A stretch of 64,000 nt of DNA from assembly GCA_024741835.1 (NCBI GenBank), contig JAENRP010000179.1:22745-86744 (forward strand), given 5' to 3'. Below are positions 11,119 through 21,931 of this stretch, piece by piece. The notes beneath the pieces were generated by a model. It was not told where the DNA came from. It saw only the letters and a program-made list of their open reading frames with translations, and did no database searches. The number at the start of each line of letters is the position of its first letter. The first letter of the stretch is position 1. A program made the translations under genes and the position numbers. This DNA comes from Diplocarpon mali (Eukaryota; Ascomycota; Leotiomycetes; Helotiales; Drepanopezizaceae).

Positions 11119-13237
11119 ATGGGTCTATTCGTTCTGAGCGAAACTTCCGCAGGCTTTGCACTGTTCAAGGCCAGGGATAAGCACATTCTCAAAAATGATT
11201 TCTCAGACGTTGTAGAAACTGCGCAAGGAGTTAATACGCTGTAGGTATCAATTGACTGGAGAAAGTTACGGTATTGCTAACTATCACGTATGTAGCCTGA
11301 AGCTGAAGAAGTTCGAAAAATTTGACAGCGCGGCAACAGCTCTTGAGGAAGTCGCGGCATTGACTGATGGACGAGTCTCGACTATGCTTGCAAGTCTCCT
11401 CGACACGCTGAAGGATGAGAAAAAAGCTTCCCTGGCTGTGGCAGACCCGAAGCTTGCTCAGGCGATCAATAAGCTGCCAGGCCTCTCTCTCACACCCATA
11501 TCTGACTCCACCACCAACGATATCTACCGTGCTATCCGCGACCACCTTCCCTCCCTTATACCGGGTCTCGGACAAGAAGCTATCTCCACAATGGCTCTTG
11601 GTCTGTCGCATTCGCTGTCGCGGCACAAGCTCAAGTTCTCGCCTGATAAGGTTGACACTATGATCATCCAAGCTATTGCGCTTTTGGACGATTTGGACAA
11701 GGAATTGAACACCTACGCTATGCGTGTCAAGGAATGGTACGGATGGCATTTTCCTGAAATGGGCAAGATCGTAAATGACAACTTGGCCTACGCCCGCATC
11801 ATCATCAAGGTTGGTATGCGCACAAATACTACCAGTACCGATCTCTCAGACATTCTGCCGGAGGAAATCGAGACTGCTATCAAGGCAGCCGCCGAGGTTA
11901 GTATGGGTACTGAGATCACTGAGGAGGATCTGGAGAACATACAGTTGCTTGCCGATCAAGTGGTTGGCTTCACAGAGTATCGTCAACAGCTATCGCAGTA
12001 CCTTACCTCCCGTATGGCCGCCATTGCCCCCAATCTGACGGAGATGGTTGGCGAATTGGTTGGAGCAAGACTGATCGCTCATTCTGGATCGCTCATGAAT
12101 CTTGCCAAGAGCCCTGCTAGTACTATCCAAATACTCGGTGCTGAGAAGGCACTATTTAGAGCTTTGAAGACCAAGCACGACACGCCCAAATACGGTCTCA
12201 TCTACCACTCATCCCTGGTTGGGCAAGCTACAGGAAAGAATAAGGGTAAGATTGCACGTATGTTGGCGGCTAAGGCAGCTATCGGACTTCGTGTCGATGC
12301 GCTATCGGATTGGAGCGCGCAAGGTGAAGGGAAGGGTGATGACATTGATGAAGAGGAGAGGTCGGCACTGGGTGTCATTTCAAGATCAAAGATTGAACGT
12401 CATCTTCGGGGACTTGAGGGTAAGCCATTGCTTCCCAGAGGTGTCGCTGTTGGCCCAAATGGAACTGTTGCTACTCCTGGTAAATGGGAGGTAAAGGAGG
12501 CCCAAAAGTACAACGCTGATGCCGATGGACTTGCTGGTGACGAGCCTGCTGCGGCTGCTCCTGTATCCGAGAAGAATTCAAAGAAAGAAAAGAAAGAAAA
12601 GAAACAAAAGAAGGAGAAGAAGTCGAAAGTTGAAGAGGTCAAGAAGCCCCTGATCCAGGAGGTAGCTGCAGAGTCAGACTCGGACAAGGAGATGGCAGAT
12701 GTTAGCGCTGATCTCGGCCTTGCTCAGCCAGACCTGAATGGTACCAAGACGAAACCAATCGCTCAAGAACCTGAGGACAACTTAGATGATGAGGCTTCTG
12801 ACTCTGAGGCTGAGGCAAAACCTGATGGTTGGCAATCAAAGATCCTTGGCAACACTATTGAGGCTAAGAAGGCTCGGAAGAAAGAGCGTCATGAGCGCAA
12901 AGTTGCTGCGGCTGAGGAGAAGGCTAAGAGAAAGGCAGCGAAGAAGGCGAAGCGTGAAGCCAAGGCAGAAGTAGAGCCTGTTGCACTTGCCGCACCCGAA
13001 ACACCGGCACAATCCGCGGGGGCCGAAGACCCGGACATTAAGCATGCCGAAGCCGCAGGCTTAAGTCTCAAGAAGTACAAGAAGAAAATCGCAAAAGGCA
13101 GTATCGTTGTTGGTGGTACCCCGGCCGCTAAGGAGAAGAACGAAGACAGCACCCCTGTCAGCATCAAGAAGCGGAAAGCAGACGACGCTGATGTTGAAAA
13201 ATCAGAGAAGAAAAAGAAGAAGAAAAGTAAGAACTGA
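11119..13237 (+). CDS. NOP58: Box C/D snoRNP core protein Nop58
   Basis: Two exons, 11119-11240 and 11296-13237, give 687 residues. Nop58 is a nucleolar core protein of box C/D snoRNPs that guide 2'-O-methylation of rRNA. The N-terminus [20 protein letters not shown] joins across the intron to [20 protein letters not shown], as in the family. The Nop domain contains [40 protein letters not shown] and the snoRNA-binding region [20 protein letters not shown] to [16 protein letters not shown]. After residue ~430 the protein becomes a long charged Lys/Glu/Asp tail with KKEKK-type runs, ending KKKKKKSKN. This is the nucleolar KKE/D tail, somewhat longer than in yeast (511 residues in total). The intron has a weak donor (GTAGGT) but a clear GCTAAC branch site. 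Confidence 0.95.
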
Positions 13238-13953
13238 TTGCCTATGACCTTCCTTTTGTACCATAATACCTCACTGGATGTCGGGGTGTTGGTTGTCTAA
13301 AGTGGCGTTTTGGTTGATAAACATGAGTAAGGTATCCTTAGGAGGCTTGTTTGTGGCGATAGTTCATTTTGCATCAGAAGAAAATTGCGGTATATGCTAT
13401 GCAGAATGAATTCTGAAGTCGCGCTGTGCTGTGCTGTGAATTTAGCCATGTTTCCTATATTTCAAGTTCCCACAAGTGTGGGCAAATTACTGGTATTGGG
13501 TTTCTCCTAAGAGTTGAATTCCAATTATCGAATCAAAGCAATCAGTCTGACATTTGCAATTGTCAAATCCACTAGTAAACCCCATTGTTTCAGTTGGCTA
13601 CTCAGCGTCGGTGATTATATTGGCCACCCTGCTTCACTTGTGGCGAATATAATATTACGATAGCCCTCGTACATTGAAGCGGAGCTATCTGTTCTGACTT
13701 GCCAAGCCCAAGTCGCTTTATCTTTCACATTGCATCATTGGTTATAATTGATTTATCCATCCTCATACTTTCATCTATACTACAGGAATTGAACATAAGC
13801 TTCCGTGCAACTTCACATATTGAAGGTCCTCGGGGCTTCCCTCGAACAATACGCCTAGAATTTACGTAACGGTGTGGAACAGGGCAGAAGCGACACCAGA
13901 GGGCGGTAGATAATCTTCGCGTTCGTGGTATACTTTCCCATCCTGTAATCCAG
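13238..13953. other. Convergent intergenic region
   Basis: Lies between the 3' ends of NOP58 and the minus-strand gene at 13954-14700. No coding or RNA feature seen. The 130-codon minus frame at 13725-14117 is an out-of-frame shadow of the neighbouring gene. Confidence 0.6.
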
Positions 13954-14700
13954 TCAGCCAAATACTCTTGCACATCTTGAACGGAAGCGGGACGATATAT
14001 CCGACCTTTCGATTCCCTTCGACCGAGCATAACTGCTCCTGCCTCCTTTGATACTACCATTCTCTCCCGCCGGCCCCAGACGAAGCACCTCTTTTTCCAA
14101 GCGAGCCATGATGTCAAGCGTCGTAATCCGCAGACCTACCAAAGTCTCCTTATGACTCCCAGCTCCTCTTGTAATAGCAAGGTCGAGAAGATGAAGGGCT
14201 GCGTACATATGCTCTCTCGCTGTCGCCAGTGGGGCAATGGTGGCTATGAGCTGGATGGTTTCGATCCGAGTACCGAGATGAAGAGATGATGAGTCGAGCA
14301 GCTCAATACATCGGTGATGACAGAGATCGAGATCGCCATCGAGATAAGCTCCTTGTGCCTATCACGCACCGGGTTTGAATCAACATGTTTTCTTAAGAAC
14401 TCGTGAGATTGGTGGGTAACTTACACGTTTGAACTGAGAGAGAAAGGCTTCAGTCTTAAGTCTAGCAATGAAAATTTCTGACGTCGATGAAACTAGGACG
14501 TGTTCATCTTCTCGATGCTCTGCTATTGTTGTTTCTGTCAACCGTGATCCGAACTTTCGTCGAATATTTCCGATCGGTGTGCTTGATTTGCTATGCTGCT
14601 CGGTGGTGATTCTAGAACGGAATGGATTCAGTAGAGATCCGTTTCGCGGAGAGCTTCTCTTGTGGCGGAGAGGACCCTGTGGCTGGCGGTCGACGTTCAT
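13954..14700 (-). CDS. Unrecognised two-exon protein
   Basis: I do not recognise this protein. Two exons fit together in phase: 14425-14700, then a GTAAGT donor, and 13954-14358 after a GATAG acceptor, giving 226 residues from the ATG at 14700. The first half is basic and Ser/Arg-rich. The second half is helical with Leu/Ala-rich segments, for instance IQLIATIAPLATAREHMYAA and LLDLAITRGAGSHKETLVGL, suggestive of a short helical-repeat or TPR-like fold, though no TPR consensus is visible. The frame stays open upstream of 14700 to an AG at about 14790, so a further 5' exon may exist and the true start may lie upstream; I could not place it. Confidence 0.5.
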
Positions 14701-15788
14701 TTCCCAGATGGTTTTGGTAGTGCTTCGAAAAGTTGGTGACGGATCGCGCTTTTGACGCGGAATGGCCTTCTTGAATTTGAGAATTAGATCTCTACAGGCG
14801 AAATTGAAGTGATACTCACGTATTGGGATTCTTAGATACTTGCTTGCACAACGTTAGTTGCCCTCCCTCCGAGACTTAGAAATCATGAGTGAAAGATTGC
14901 AATTATCTCCCCTTCTATGCACTTGTGTGGAATTCAAATATGATAATCATCAGAACATGAGATCAACCTAGCTCCCCCAAGTGTAGAATTAAAGTGGCGT
15001 ATATATGTATCTATGGTCTTCTTGGCATCAACCCCCCTTTCTCACCTCTCGCTAAATTTCAAAATCTTCGACTCGCGACTTGTCAAGAGTAGCAGCTTGA
15101 AAATATTAAATGATGTTTGTTCAGAGTGAGGACAACATCTCTAAAGCATAGTTTGAGTTGATTTCTAGTAACACTGGATTCAATAAACTATTAAAGACCC
15201 ACGATTCATCGGGATAAATGTGCTCTTCGAAGCTGTTCTAACTTATTTACTTATGCCCCTCGACTTCACCGACCGTTATTTTTAGCTCGCAAGATGATGG
15301 AACAGCGATAACCAGGTGAATCAGTGGTCCTTGGCGGACTTAAGGCCTCAAGGTCATACAATTTTCACAACAAGGACTAGTAGCGGTAGCAGACCTGTGA
15401 ATTGATGTAAGACATTCTCTCAAGACTGTCTGCTCCTCGAGAATGTACTGCCCCGAAGTAAAATCCAAGTAGAACCCTTCATAAAATTGGAAAAACTTGG
15501 GCGAACTTCATGGCCTACAGAGTTAGCTTGGTTAGATAAAATATTACTATGTGATTTTTGTACAAACAGATTTCTTTTAGCTAGCTATTTGTGTGTCACA
15601 AAATATAGACTATCTTTATTTTGTTTTCCGCGCAAATATGGAGTATACGTATGCATTGAGCTTTTTGAGCTTCGAAAAAATGTATCAGGACTAAGTCCAC
15701 GCTAGTCCTCGCTTCCAAGAATCTCAGCCTTGCCTCTTTGCCTAGTTTTAACAGCCAACCGTTAAAACCCCACCGCAATAGAACAAAC
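14701..15788. other. AT-rich divergent intergenic region
   Basis: Between the unrecognised minus-strand gene and HUB1. It may contain an unplaced 5' exon of the former (open frame to ~14790, a possible donor near 14810). Otherwise it holds only short frames on both strands and no recognisable RNA gene. Confidence 0.5.
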
Positions 15789-16442
15789 ATGGCAGACCCC
15801 ATATCGCGTTCCCGTTCGCCCTCACAAGGACCTTCAAGACGACGAAGCCGTTCGCCCCCTCGTCGTTCCGAATCGGACAGGGAGCGCACCCGAGATCGTC
15901 GCGACAAGCCGCGAGGTGGCGGCGGAGGCTTCAAATGGAAGGACAAGCGTAGCAACAACGATGAGCGAGAAGGCGGAGGGAAGAGATTAGAGCGCGGGTA
16001 CCGCAATCGCTCGCGTTCGCCGCGCCGAGAAAGAGAGAAGCCAAGCGAGAACAAGGAAAGCAAGGGCAGTTCGGTGGAGGACAAGTTCGGTGTAGCAGAC
16101 AAGTTCGGGCCCTCGAAAGCGAAGAAGTCGGCGGAGAACACGGATGCCCCGCCCGAGAGAGCGCCTGCTACGCTTTCCGCACCACAAGCTGCTGCTCATG
16201 GCGAGCCAATGATTATCGTACATGTCAACGATCGTCTGGGGACCAAGGCGGCCATCCCTTGTCTGGCATCGGATCCCATCAAACTGTTCAAGGCACAGGT
16301 TGCGGCGAGAATTGGGAGACAGCCGCATGAGATCCTACTAAAGAGACAAGGAGAGAGGCCGTTCAAGGACCAGTTGACATTAGAAGATTACGGAGTTAGC
16401 AATGGGGTTCAGATTGATTTGGAGATTGACACTGGGGAGTAG
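15789..16442 (+). CDS. HUB1: Hub1/UBL5 ubiquitin-like modifier with an RS-rich N-terminal extension
   Basis: Single-exon gene of 217 residues. Residues ~140-217 are the Hub1/UBL5 ubiquitin fold, starting MIIVHVNDRLGTKAAIPCLA and including EILLKRQGERPF and LTLEDYGV. Hub1 binds spliceosomal proteins such as Snu66 non-covalently and modulates 5' splice-site choice. As in other Hub1 proteins there is no C-terminal Gly-Gly; it ends DTGE. Classical Hub1 is ~73 residues, but here ~140 residues precede it, of which the first ~100 are an RS domain: SRSRSPSQGPSRRRSRSPP and further SRSPRR repeats. The frame is continuous and the first ATG has a good context (ACATGGC), so I take the extension as real. 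Internal initiation at the Met that opens the fold could also give a short form. Confidence 0.85.
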   Translation: MADPISRSRSPSQGPSRRRSRSPPRRSESDRERTRDRRDKPRGGGGGFKWKDKRSNNDEREGGGKRLERGYRNRSRSPRREREKPSENKESKGSSVEDKFGVADKFGPSKAKKSAENTDAPPERAPATLSAPQAAAHGEPMIIVHVNDRLGTKAAIPCLASDPIKLFKAQVAARIGRQPHEILLKRQGERPFKDQLTLEDYGVSNGVQIDLEIDTGE

Positions 16443-16678
16443 GTCTGGATGGATGGTCAAACCGACGTCGACGACTGGGCCCCTAAGCTGGATAGGGACT
16501 GCGCCTATCAGACCCCTAAACTAAGTGCTCATATGCAAAATAAATGGTGATGCTTCGATAGCCTCAAAAGGTTGACTTTTTCTTATCGCGATAAGCCTCG
16601 CTACTCTACGACATCACCTCCCCATCTCTCTACAACACCAACAACATCACCAATGCCTAGATTCGCCCTCGAGCAGAA

Positions 16679-17413
16679 ATGCTAACCACAAGTCCACATC
16701 TGCGGACGAGTCGCCCTTCTCCAACAACCGTCGAGTACACCGTCTCGACTTCACCAACCCTCACACTTCCCCTCCGTCTCCTTATCATCTTCACATTCAT
16801 CTTGCGCCTCGCCGTCGCACTCGTGGTCCTTCTGCTCCTATACTCCAGATACCTGCTCACCTCGCACGCCTCTCTCGAACAAGGATCTGCGACAGTTTCA
16901 AAAACCCTATCGCAAGATTACGTCTACCAAGCCCTGGGCGCCATACACCGCACCTGCCTCGGGACGCTCATATCCCTCGTCGCGACGCGAACCCCCCTCG
17001 CCCTCCACCTGACAATCTCCTTGTGTCTCATCTACCTCATCTCTCTGCGGCTCCACACAACCGAGTCGCTGCTCGTACTCCGCGGTCTGGGGATCCAGAC
17101 TTCGTCGTCTTCAGACACCTACCTGAGTAGTAGCACGACCCGCTTCATACCGACCGAGAAGATCCAGGACATACTGGTCAATGAAGCTTTTCGAGGATTC
17201 GAGGTGAGGTATTACTTGGTGGTGGTGGTGGAAGGGGAGGAGAATGTTGTGGTTGTCTTTCCAAGGTTGTTGCCCAGGAGGGACACGGTAGAGAAGGTCT
17301 GGAGGGGGTGTAGAGCTTGTTTGTTCGAGGGAGTAAAGGAGAAAGTCAAGGACAAGGAGTCTCCCGGTCGCGATGAAACAGGTGGGGAGTTGAAAGGAAG
17401 GGATACCAGTTAG
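16679..17413 (+). CDS. GPI15: GPI-GlcNAc transferase subunit H (PIG-H/Gpi15)
   Basis: Single-exon gene of 244 residues. It is a subunit of the ER complex that adds GlcNAc to phosphatidylinositol, the first step of GPI-anchor synthesis. Two hydrophobic segments (about residues 30-58 and 105-123) form the expected hairpin. The PIG-H domain follows: ESLLVLRGLGIQT, FIPTEKIQDILVNEAFRGFE, a hydrophobic strand, then VVFPRLLPRRDTVEKVWRG. The C-terminal ~30 residues are charged and variable. It follows HUB1 by 236 bases on the same strand and converges with PUS3 with 114 bases between the two stops. Confidence 0.88.
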   Translation: MLTTSPHLRTSRPSPTTVEYTVSTSPTLTLPLRLLIIFTFILRLAVALVVLLLLYSRYLLTSHASLEQGSATVSKTLSQDYVYQALGAIHRTCLGTLISLVATRTPLALHLTISLCLIYLISLRLHTTESLLVLRGLGIQTSSSSDTYLSSSTTRFIPTEKIQDILVNEAFRGFEVRYYLVVVVEGEENVVVVFPRLLPRRDTVEKVWRGCRACLFEGVKEKVKDKESPGRDETGGELKGRDTS

Positions 17414-17527
17414 TTTTTCCGAGAGGGGCGTCACGTTTTGCGATTTATGTCAAGAGTACCTTGGTTGGCCGAGACTTTGTACATTATTGTAGCTGCAATA
17501 GCACTTCACGTGGGTTTAGCCCCACGT

Positions 17528-19576
17528 CTACTCATCCACCTTCTCCACCGGGGTATCGTCAACCACAGCAGGTTTGTTCAGGCGTCTGAAGCCTTGGAGC
17601 TTCATGTCTGCCGAATTCTCAAACCCTTTCCGAACCGCGTACTTCTCGTTGATCACGTCCACTGTATCCATCCTCAGCTTCTCCATGACAGGCGTGTAAA
17701 GGCCCTGAAGCCTCGGCATGTCTCCGCCACCAAAGACTTTCTGACTCCTGCTCGCCTTCTTCACCTCTCCAAGGCTCAACTCCCCAGCATCCTTACCCTG
17801 TTTGGCCACCGCGTCCAGGAGAGTGCTCGCCAGAATCTCGTCGACTTTCCGCTCTCTCCAGACCTTCCAGAGCTCGTCCATGATTCCTGCCGTGCCGTAT
17901 TTGGCATCACCGCTTCTTGGGTCGTCGCCAACGTAATGCCATTGGATCACGTCTCTCCTGCCGGGGTCATCTTCGCGCGGGAAGACGCAGTTCCAGAGAA
18001 CAAGAGGCGTGTCTGTGGCCATCTCGTATGCCGGCCTGCCAGGGTTATTCTCAACATCCAGCAACTCCGTGATGATAGATGGCTTCTCGAGACCTTGTCC
18101 GACGAGAAAGAGTATCGCTACCATGTGCCTAACCTGGTGCCACAGGAAAGCAGACCCGTGAAGTGTGAACGTGTACACTTTCGGATTTCCATTCGGCACC
18201 ACGGAAGTAGACGCGAAGTCTGTCCCGTTGACGAACGCCAATCCACTCGTCGAGTCATCGACTTCTTCAATGTCAGACAAGAAGATCCTTCGCTCAAAGT
18301 TGGAAATCTGCTTTCCCGGATCCACCTTGCAAAAGTTTCTGAAATCATGCACACCTTCGTATAACTTGGCTGCTTCTCTCATCTTCTCAATATCGAGCCA
18401 GCCATCCCTCATCTTGCCTTCCAGCGCCACTTGGTTTTTCTGGAGAGGGAGCTCCAGCTGAGAAGGCGTAGGCATGAATGCTGGCTGCGTGAAGAAATAC
18501 CGGTATTGGCGTTCCCGACAGGAGAAACGTGCCGAGAAGTCTCGAGGTGGCGCTGGGCACCAAGCCAAAATCCTGATGTCTGGAGGAAGAAGTCGGTTGA
18601 GCAGGGAGCAGTAGGGGATCTCGTCTGCCACGGGGTCGAAATTTAGAGAGTCTTCGCAGTCGGGATCTGAGAGAACGAGATCGGGCGTAGGGTTTGTCTG
18701 GGGCGAGATACGGGATGGTGCCAGGGCTGGAGAGGCCATTTCTAGGGAGCCGGGTCTGGCGTAAGAATTGAAGCATTGCCGGGATTCCACAGTTTGGGGA
18801 ACAGTTGTAGGAACGGACTCCTGGTCGTTCACCGACGTCGTTTCTCCTTGCACGGTAGACCGTCCTCCCAAGTCTTCAACCGCCTTGTCTTCCCTCCTTT
18901 TCGCCATCGGCCGATTACTCCTAACTCTGATACCAATCACCTGCCCGAATGCACTCACCCCCTTGTCCGTCCTCCCGCACTTACTGTACTCACATCCGTC
19001 CCAGTTCACCTCGCCTGGCTCTCGTGGATTAGCAACGTCTGGGAAAATAAGCCTGGCCTTGTTGAAGGCTTTCCACAACTCCTCTTCAATAGTTGGAAGG
19101 GGCGTGAAGCCTTTTGTGCATTCGAAGCCGTTGTAGCGCTTTCCCAGATAGGCGAGCTTGAATGCTACGAGGCGAGTGTTATACTTGGAGGGATCAAAAG
19201 ACCGTTCCGTACGTGGCTTCTTGCAAGATTTCTTCTTCTCTGGCGTTGAGACGACACTGTTTTCCTGCTTTAGTTTTCCCAATCTGGGCAATATTGGAAA
19301 TGAGACATCGTACCCAAGATTCTTGCTCTTCAGCTCATTCTCCAGTTGGGTAACCCTCTCGATCAATTTCTCCTGACTCCATGCCGCGTAATCCGCGGAG
19401 GATTCTTCTGCTTTCTCCGCTCCCATTTTCTCCCGATATGCCTTCGTAAGAACAGCCCGTTTTTCCTTCCTGCCCGCGGCGTTCCTAGTCCACCGACCGC
19501 TTCTTGACATCAAACCTGTGGAGACCAGACGACAGGGTTCAAACTGTCTTAATGTAGGACAGAAGAGGAGCCGCAT
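17528..19576 (-). CDS. DEG1: tRNA pseudouridine(38/39) synthase (Pus3/Deg1)
   Basis: Single-exon gene of 682 codons. The enzyme converts U38 and U39 of the tRNA anticodon arm to pseudouridine. The TruA-type catalytic motif CGRTDKGVSAFGQVIGIRVR carries the invariant Asp. Upstream lies the Deg1-typical AFKLAYLGKRYNGFECTKGF. Downstream are RFSCRERQYRYFF, DFRNFCKVDPGKQISNFERR and the ending GSAFLWHQVRHMVAILFLVG. Compared with yeast Deg1 (442 residues) it has a Ser/Thr/Pro-rich insert of about 80 residues after the catalytic motif and a longer C-terminus. The first Met precedes a stretch that resembles a mitochondrial presequence (MRLLFCPTLRQFEPCRLVST); a second Met at residue 23 would give a form lacking it. 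A short coiled coil occurs at about residues 70-85. Confidence 0.93.
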   Translation of the reverse strand: MRLLFCPTLRQFEPCRLVSTGLMSRSGRWTRNAAGRKEKRAVLTKAYREKMGAEKAEESSADYAAWSQEKLIERVTQLENELKSKNLGYDVSFPILPRLGKLKQENSVVSTPEKKKSCKKPRTERSFDPSKYNTRLVAFKLAYLGKRYNGFECTKGFTPLPTIEEELWKAFNKARLIFPDVANPREPGEVNWDGCEYSKCGRTDKGVSAFGQVIGIRVRSNRPMAKRREDKAVEDLGGRSTVQGETTSVNDQESVPTTVPQTVESRQCFNSYARPGSLEMASPALAPSRISPQTNPTPDLVLSDPDCEDSLNFDPVADEIPYCSLLNRLLPPDIRILAWCPAPPRDFSARFSCRERQYRYFFTQPAFMPTPSQLELPLQKNQVALEGKMRDGWLDIEKMREAAKLYEGVHDFRNFCKVDPGKQISNFERRIFLSDIEEVDDSTSGLAFVNGTDFASTSVVPNGNPKVYTFTLHGSAFLWHQVRHMVAILFLVGQGLEKPSIITELLDVENNPGRPAYEMATDTPLVLWNCVFPREDDPGRRDVIQWHYVGDDPRSGDAKYGTAGIMDELWKVWRERKVDEILASTLLDAVAKQGKDAGELSLGEVKKASRSQKVFGGGDMPRLQGLYTPVMEKLRMDTVDVINEKYAVRKGFENSADMKLQGFRRLNKPAVVDDTPVEKVDE

Positions 19577-19737
19577 GCCCTCCTACCATGGACTCATCGG
19601 GTGTGTGCGGCAAATTTTTTGACATTTTTCGAGAATGTCACGGGTTGCCTGCACGTGGCGAGCGCTAAGAATTGCTTGTCCCGTGAGCGATGATTTCCCA
19701 AAGATAATCCCGGGATGGAGGTTAGAACGAGATAAAT

Positions 19738-20523
19738 ATGGGGGATATTGAGACGCCTCAGGTTTCGATTCTGCTGCTTGGGGATTCCGGGTGCGGAAAG
19801 AGTACCTTTCTTTCGTACGTTTACTGTGCTTCGTTGGTATCCCGATCACCATCAGCAACGTGCATTCATGTCTATTGATTGACTCGGGGGGCTGACTCAA
19901 CCCTCATCAAGTCGAATCAGCAAGGGCTCAGCATATCACGATAGCAAGGTCTCTCTAGCTCTGCTTCGTGACAGAGACCAACCTTTCGTCTTCGACATCA
20001 CGTTTTTCAACCGCCCGTATCGATTCGAGTTCCAGGATACAGCAAGCCCGGAAAACTGGACGCTCCTGCAGCCGGATGTCATCGTACTATGTTACGATAT
20101 CTCTTCGAGGCTTTCGCTCGTCAATGCTCAGCGGGTTGTAAGGCGTTCACTTTTGCTGCCGCGTATCGGAGTCATCGATGCAACGACGTTCAGCACTTTG
20201 GACTCCACAGGAGAAATGGAGCTGACCCATTACAGTGGATCAATGAGGTCAAGAGGATCTTTACTCCGAAGAAGGAATTGCCGGTCCTATTTCTAGGCTT
20301 GAAGAGAGACCTTCGAAGTGCGAAAGACGAGAACGGCATCATCGACCCCCAGGAAGCCTATCGCGTCGCGCAAGAGATGCGATGCGATCGTTATTTGGAA
20401 TGCAGCGCAATGACCGGCGAGCTAGTCCACGAGGTGTTTGAAGACATTTGCAGGACGGCTGCGATGAGTGGAAAGAAGGAAGGCAATGGAGGTTTAAGCG
20501 AAGGTGGTTGTGATGTTATGTGA
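19738..20523 (+). CDS. Rho/Ras-superfamily small GTPase with altered switch II
   Basis: Three exons, 19738-19814, 19912-20137 and 20236-20523, give 196 residues. The P-loop is LLLGDSGCGKSTFL. The G3 motif, normally DTAGQE, reads DTASPEN, so the Gly and the catalytic Gln are both replaced. G4 reads GLKRDL, as in some Rho-like proteins, and G5 is ECSAMTG. Between G3 and G4, VIVLCYDISSRLSLVNAQRV then WINEVKRIF is Rho/Ras-like. The C-terminus CDVM is a CaaX box, predicting farnesylation and membrane attachment. The middle donor was set at GTAAGG after 20137, because this joins two family-conserved halves in phase. I cannot assign it to a named subfamily. Confidence 0.8.
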
Positions 20524-21931
20524 AAATAAATCCACCGGGGCCTTGGACTCTGTCACAGGACATACAAGAGATTCTTGGGAGCACGTATGGGATGGTTACT
20601 TGTAAGATTTAATCAATATAATCTGTGTACAATTCTCTCCATGCTGAGAGTGCACTCATACCAAGGCCTGTGAAGGGGGGCGGACGGGTAAGGTGATATG
20701 GTGTGATTTCGATCGACGTGTATATCGGTGTCAATTGTCAGAACATATCCTATTCATGATACTGTGATGGAATACATGTGTTCGTCTCTTCGGTCTAGGG
20801 ACTGCAGTACTCCCGACAGCGTGGGCACCGGGAGAAGCTCCCCAAGATCATACGCAGCCTCTGTCTGGGGATGGAGTAGAGGGTTGACAATGACATGGGG
20901 CGTGATCGACACATCGACCACGGGTTTGGTTTGGGTTCGGAATTACACATGTTATCTAACGTGCCGTTTACCACCTCAGCACTAAGTTTGAGCGCAGTTT
21001 TGTAATACGGTTTGAACGAAACAGTACTGCGGCGCCGCGGGGCCGATCTCTACCGGTTGGAAAAACAACAGGTTTGGCGAGAGGTCCGAAGTCGCGTTCC
21101 GAAGGGAAAAGTAGCCGTCTTCACACTGTGGATCTCTTATTCCTTGTCCAGAACCATGCGGTGGAACTGGAAATTCCCAGCCTTTTAAGTGAATGGCAGA
21201 TACTTGCAGGTCGAATCCGACTGTCTTGTACAGCTAGGTATAACACAGCTGACGCCCTTGACTGCACCAGCTACCGATTTGTCGGTCCGAACTGGAAAAT
21301 CGCGGTACCCGCAACGCATATCTTCCAACTACTGTCAGCACAGTTTTGCAAAAGTATGACGACTCAGGCCAGCTTCGCGGATGATTCCCGCAAAACGGAT
21401 GTCTGCTCCATGACGCAGAGTCGATTCCTGATTTAAGCTATCGTACTCCTCTTGGAACCCGGCGAAATCGAGTTGCAGGACAAGCCCTTGTGCCTGGTGC
21501 GGTGAGTACGATGCTCCCTAGCGACCCGAGCGAATTTGACTGCCGCTCAATGCTTGCTGATCACGAGGTGAGAATTTGTCTAAAATTTCATTCGGAACAG
21601 AACCTAGTCATCACCACGGCATTCCGCAATGTCAGAGTCAGCGCCAGAACCAATGGGTTCCTCCATCGTATTTTCTTTGGTGCACTCAAGATGAGCAGTA
21701 GGGCGCAGGCGTGGGAGATGATAATAGGTTATAGAGCCCTCGTCTCGGAACCTCTGCTCTTGCACGGCATGTATGGTGCACAACTACAGTATCTAATGAC
21801 TCATACTACAGCATGTTTTCTCGAGATGTGGATGTAAATCATTCATTGAACTAATACGAACTGGCCAATCTATATGTTATCATGCTTCGATCCCACTCCC
21901 GCAACGTCTCTCAGCTCTCGCTGTTGTCCGC
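20524..21931. other. Intergenic region between two gene 3' ends
   Basis: Follows the small GTPase and ends at the stop of the PhiA-like gene. Plus-strand open frames at 21074-21436 and 21490-21837 show no recognisable domain, no obvious splice partners and no signal peptide; I do not call them genes. Confidence 0.55.

Noticed and set aside
17438..18364. 308-codon plus-strand frame opposite DEG1
   Set aside because: Antisense shadow of the conserved pseudouridine synthase frame.
21074..21837. Two plus-strand frames that might be exons of one gene
   Set aside because: Joining them gives no recognisable protein, and no good donor/acceptor pair stands out.
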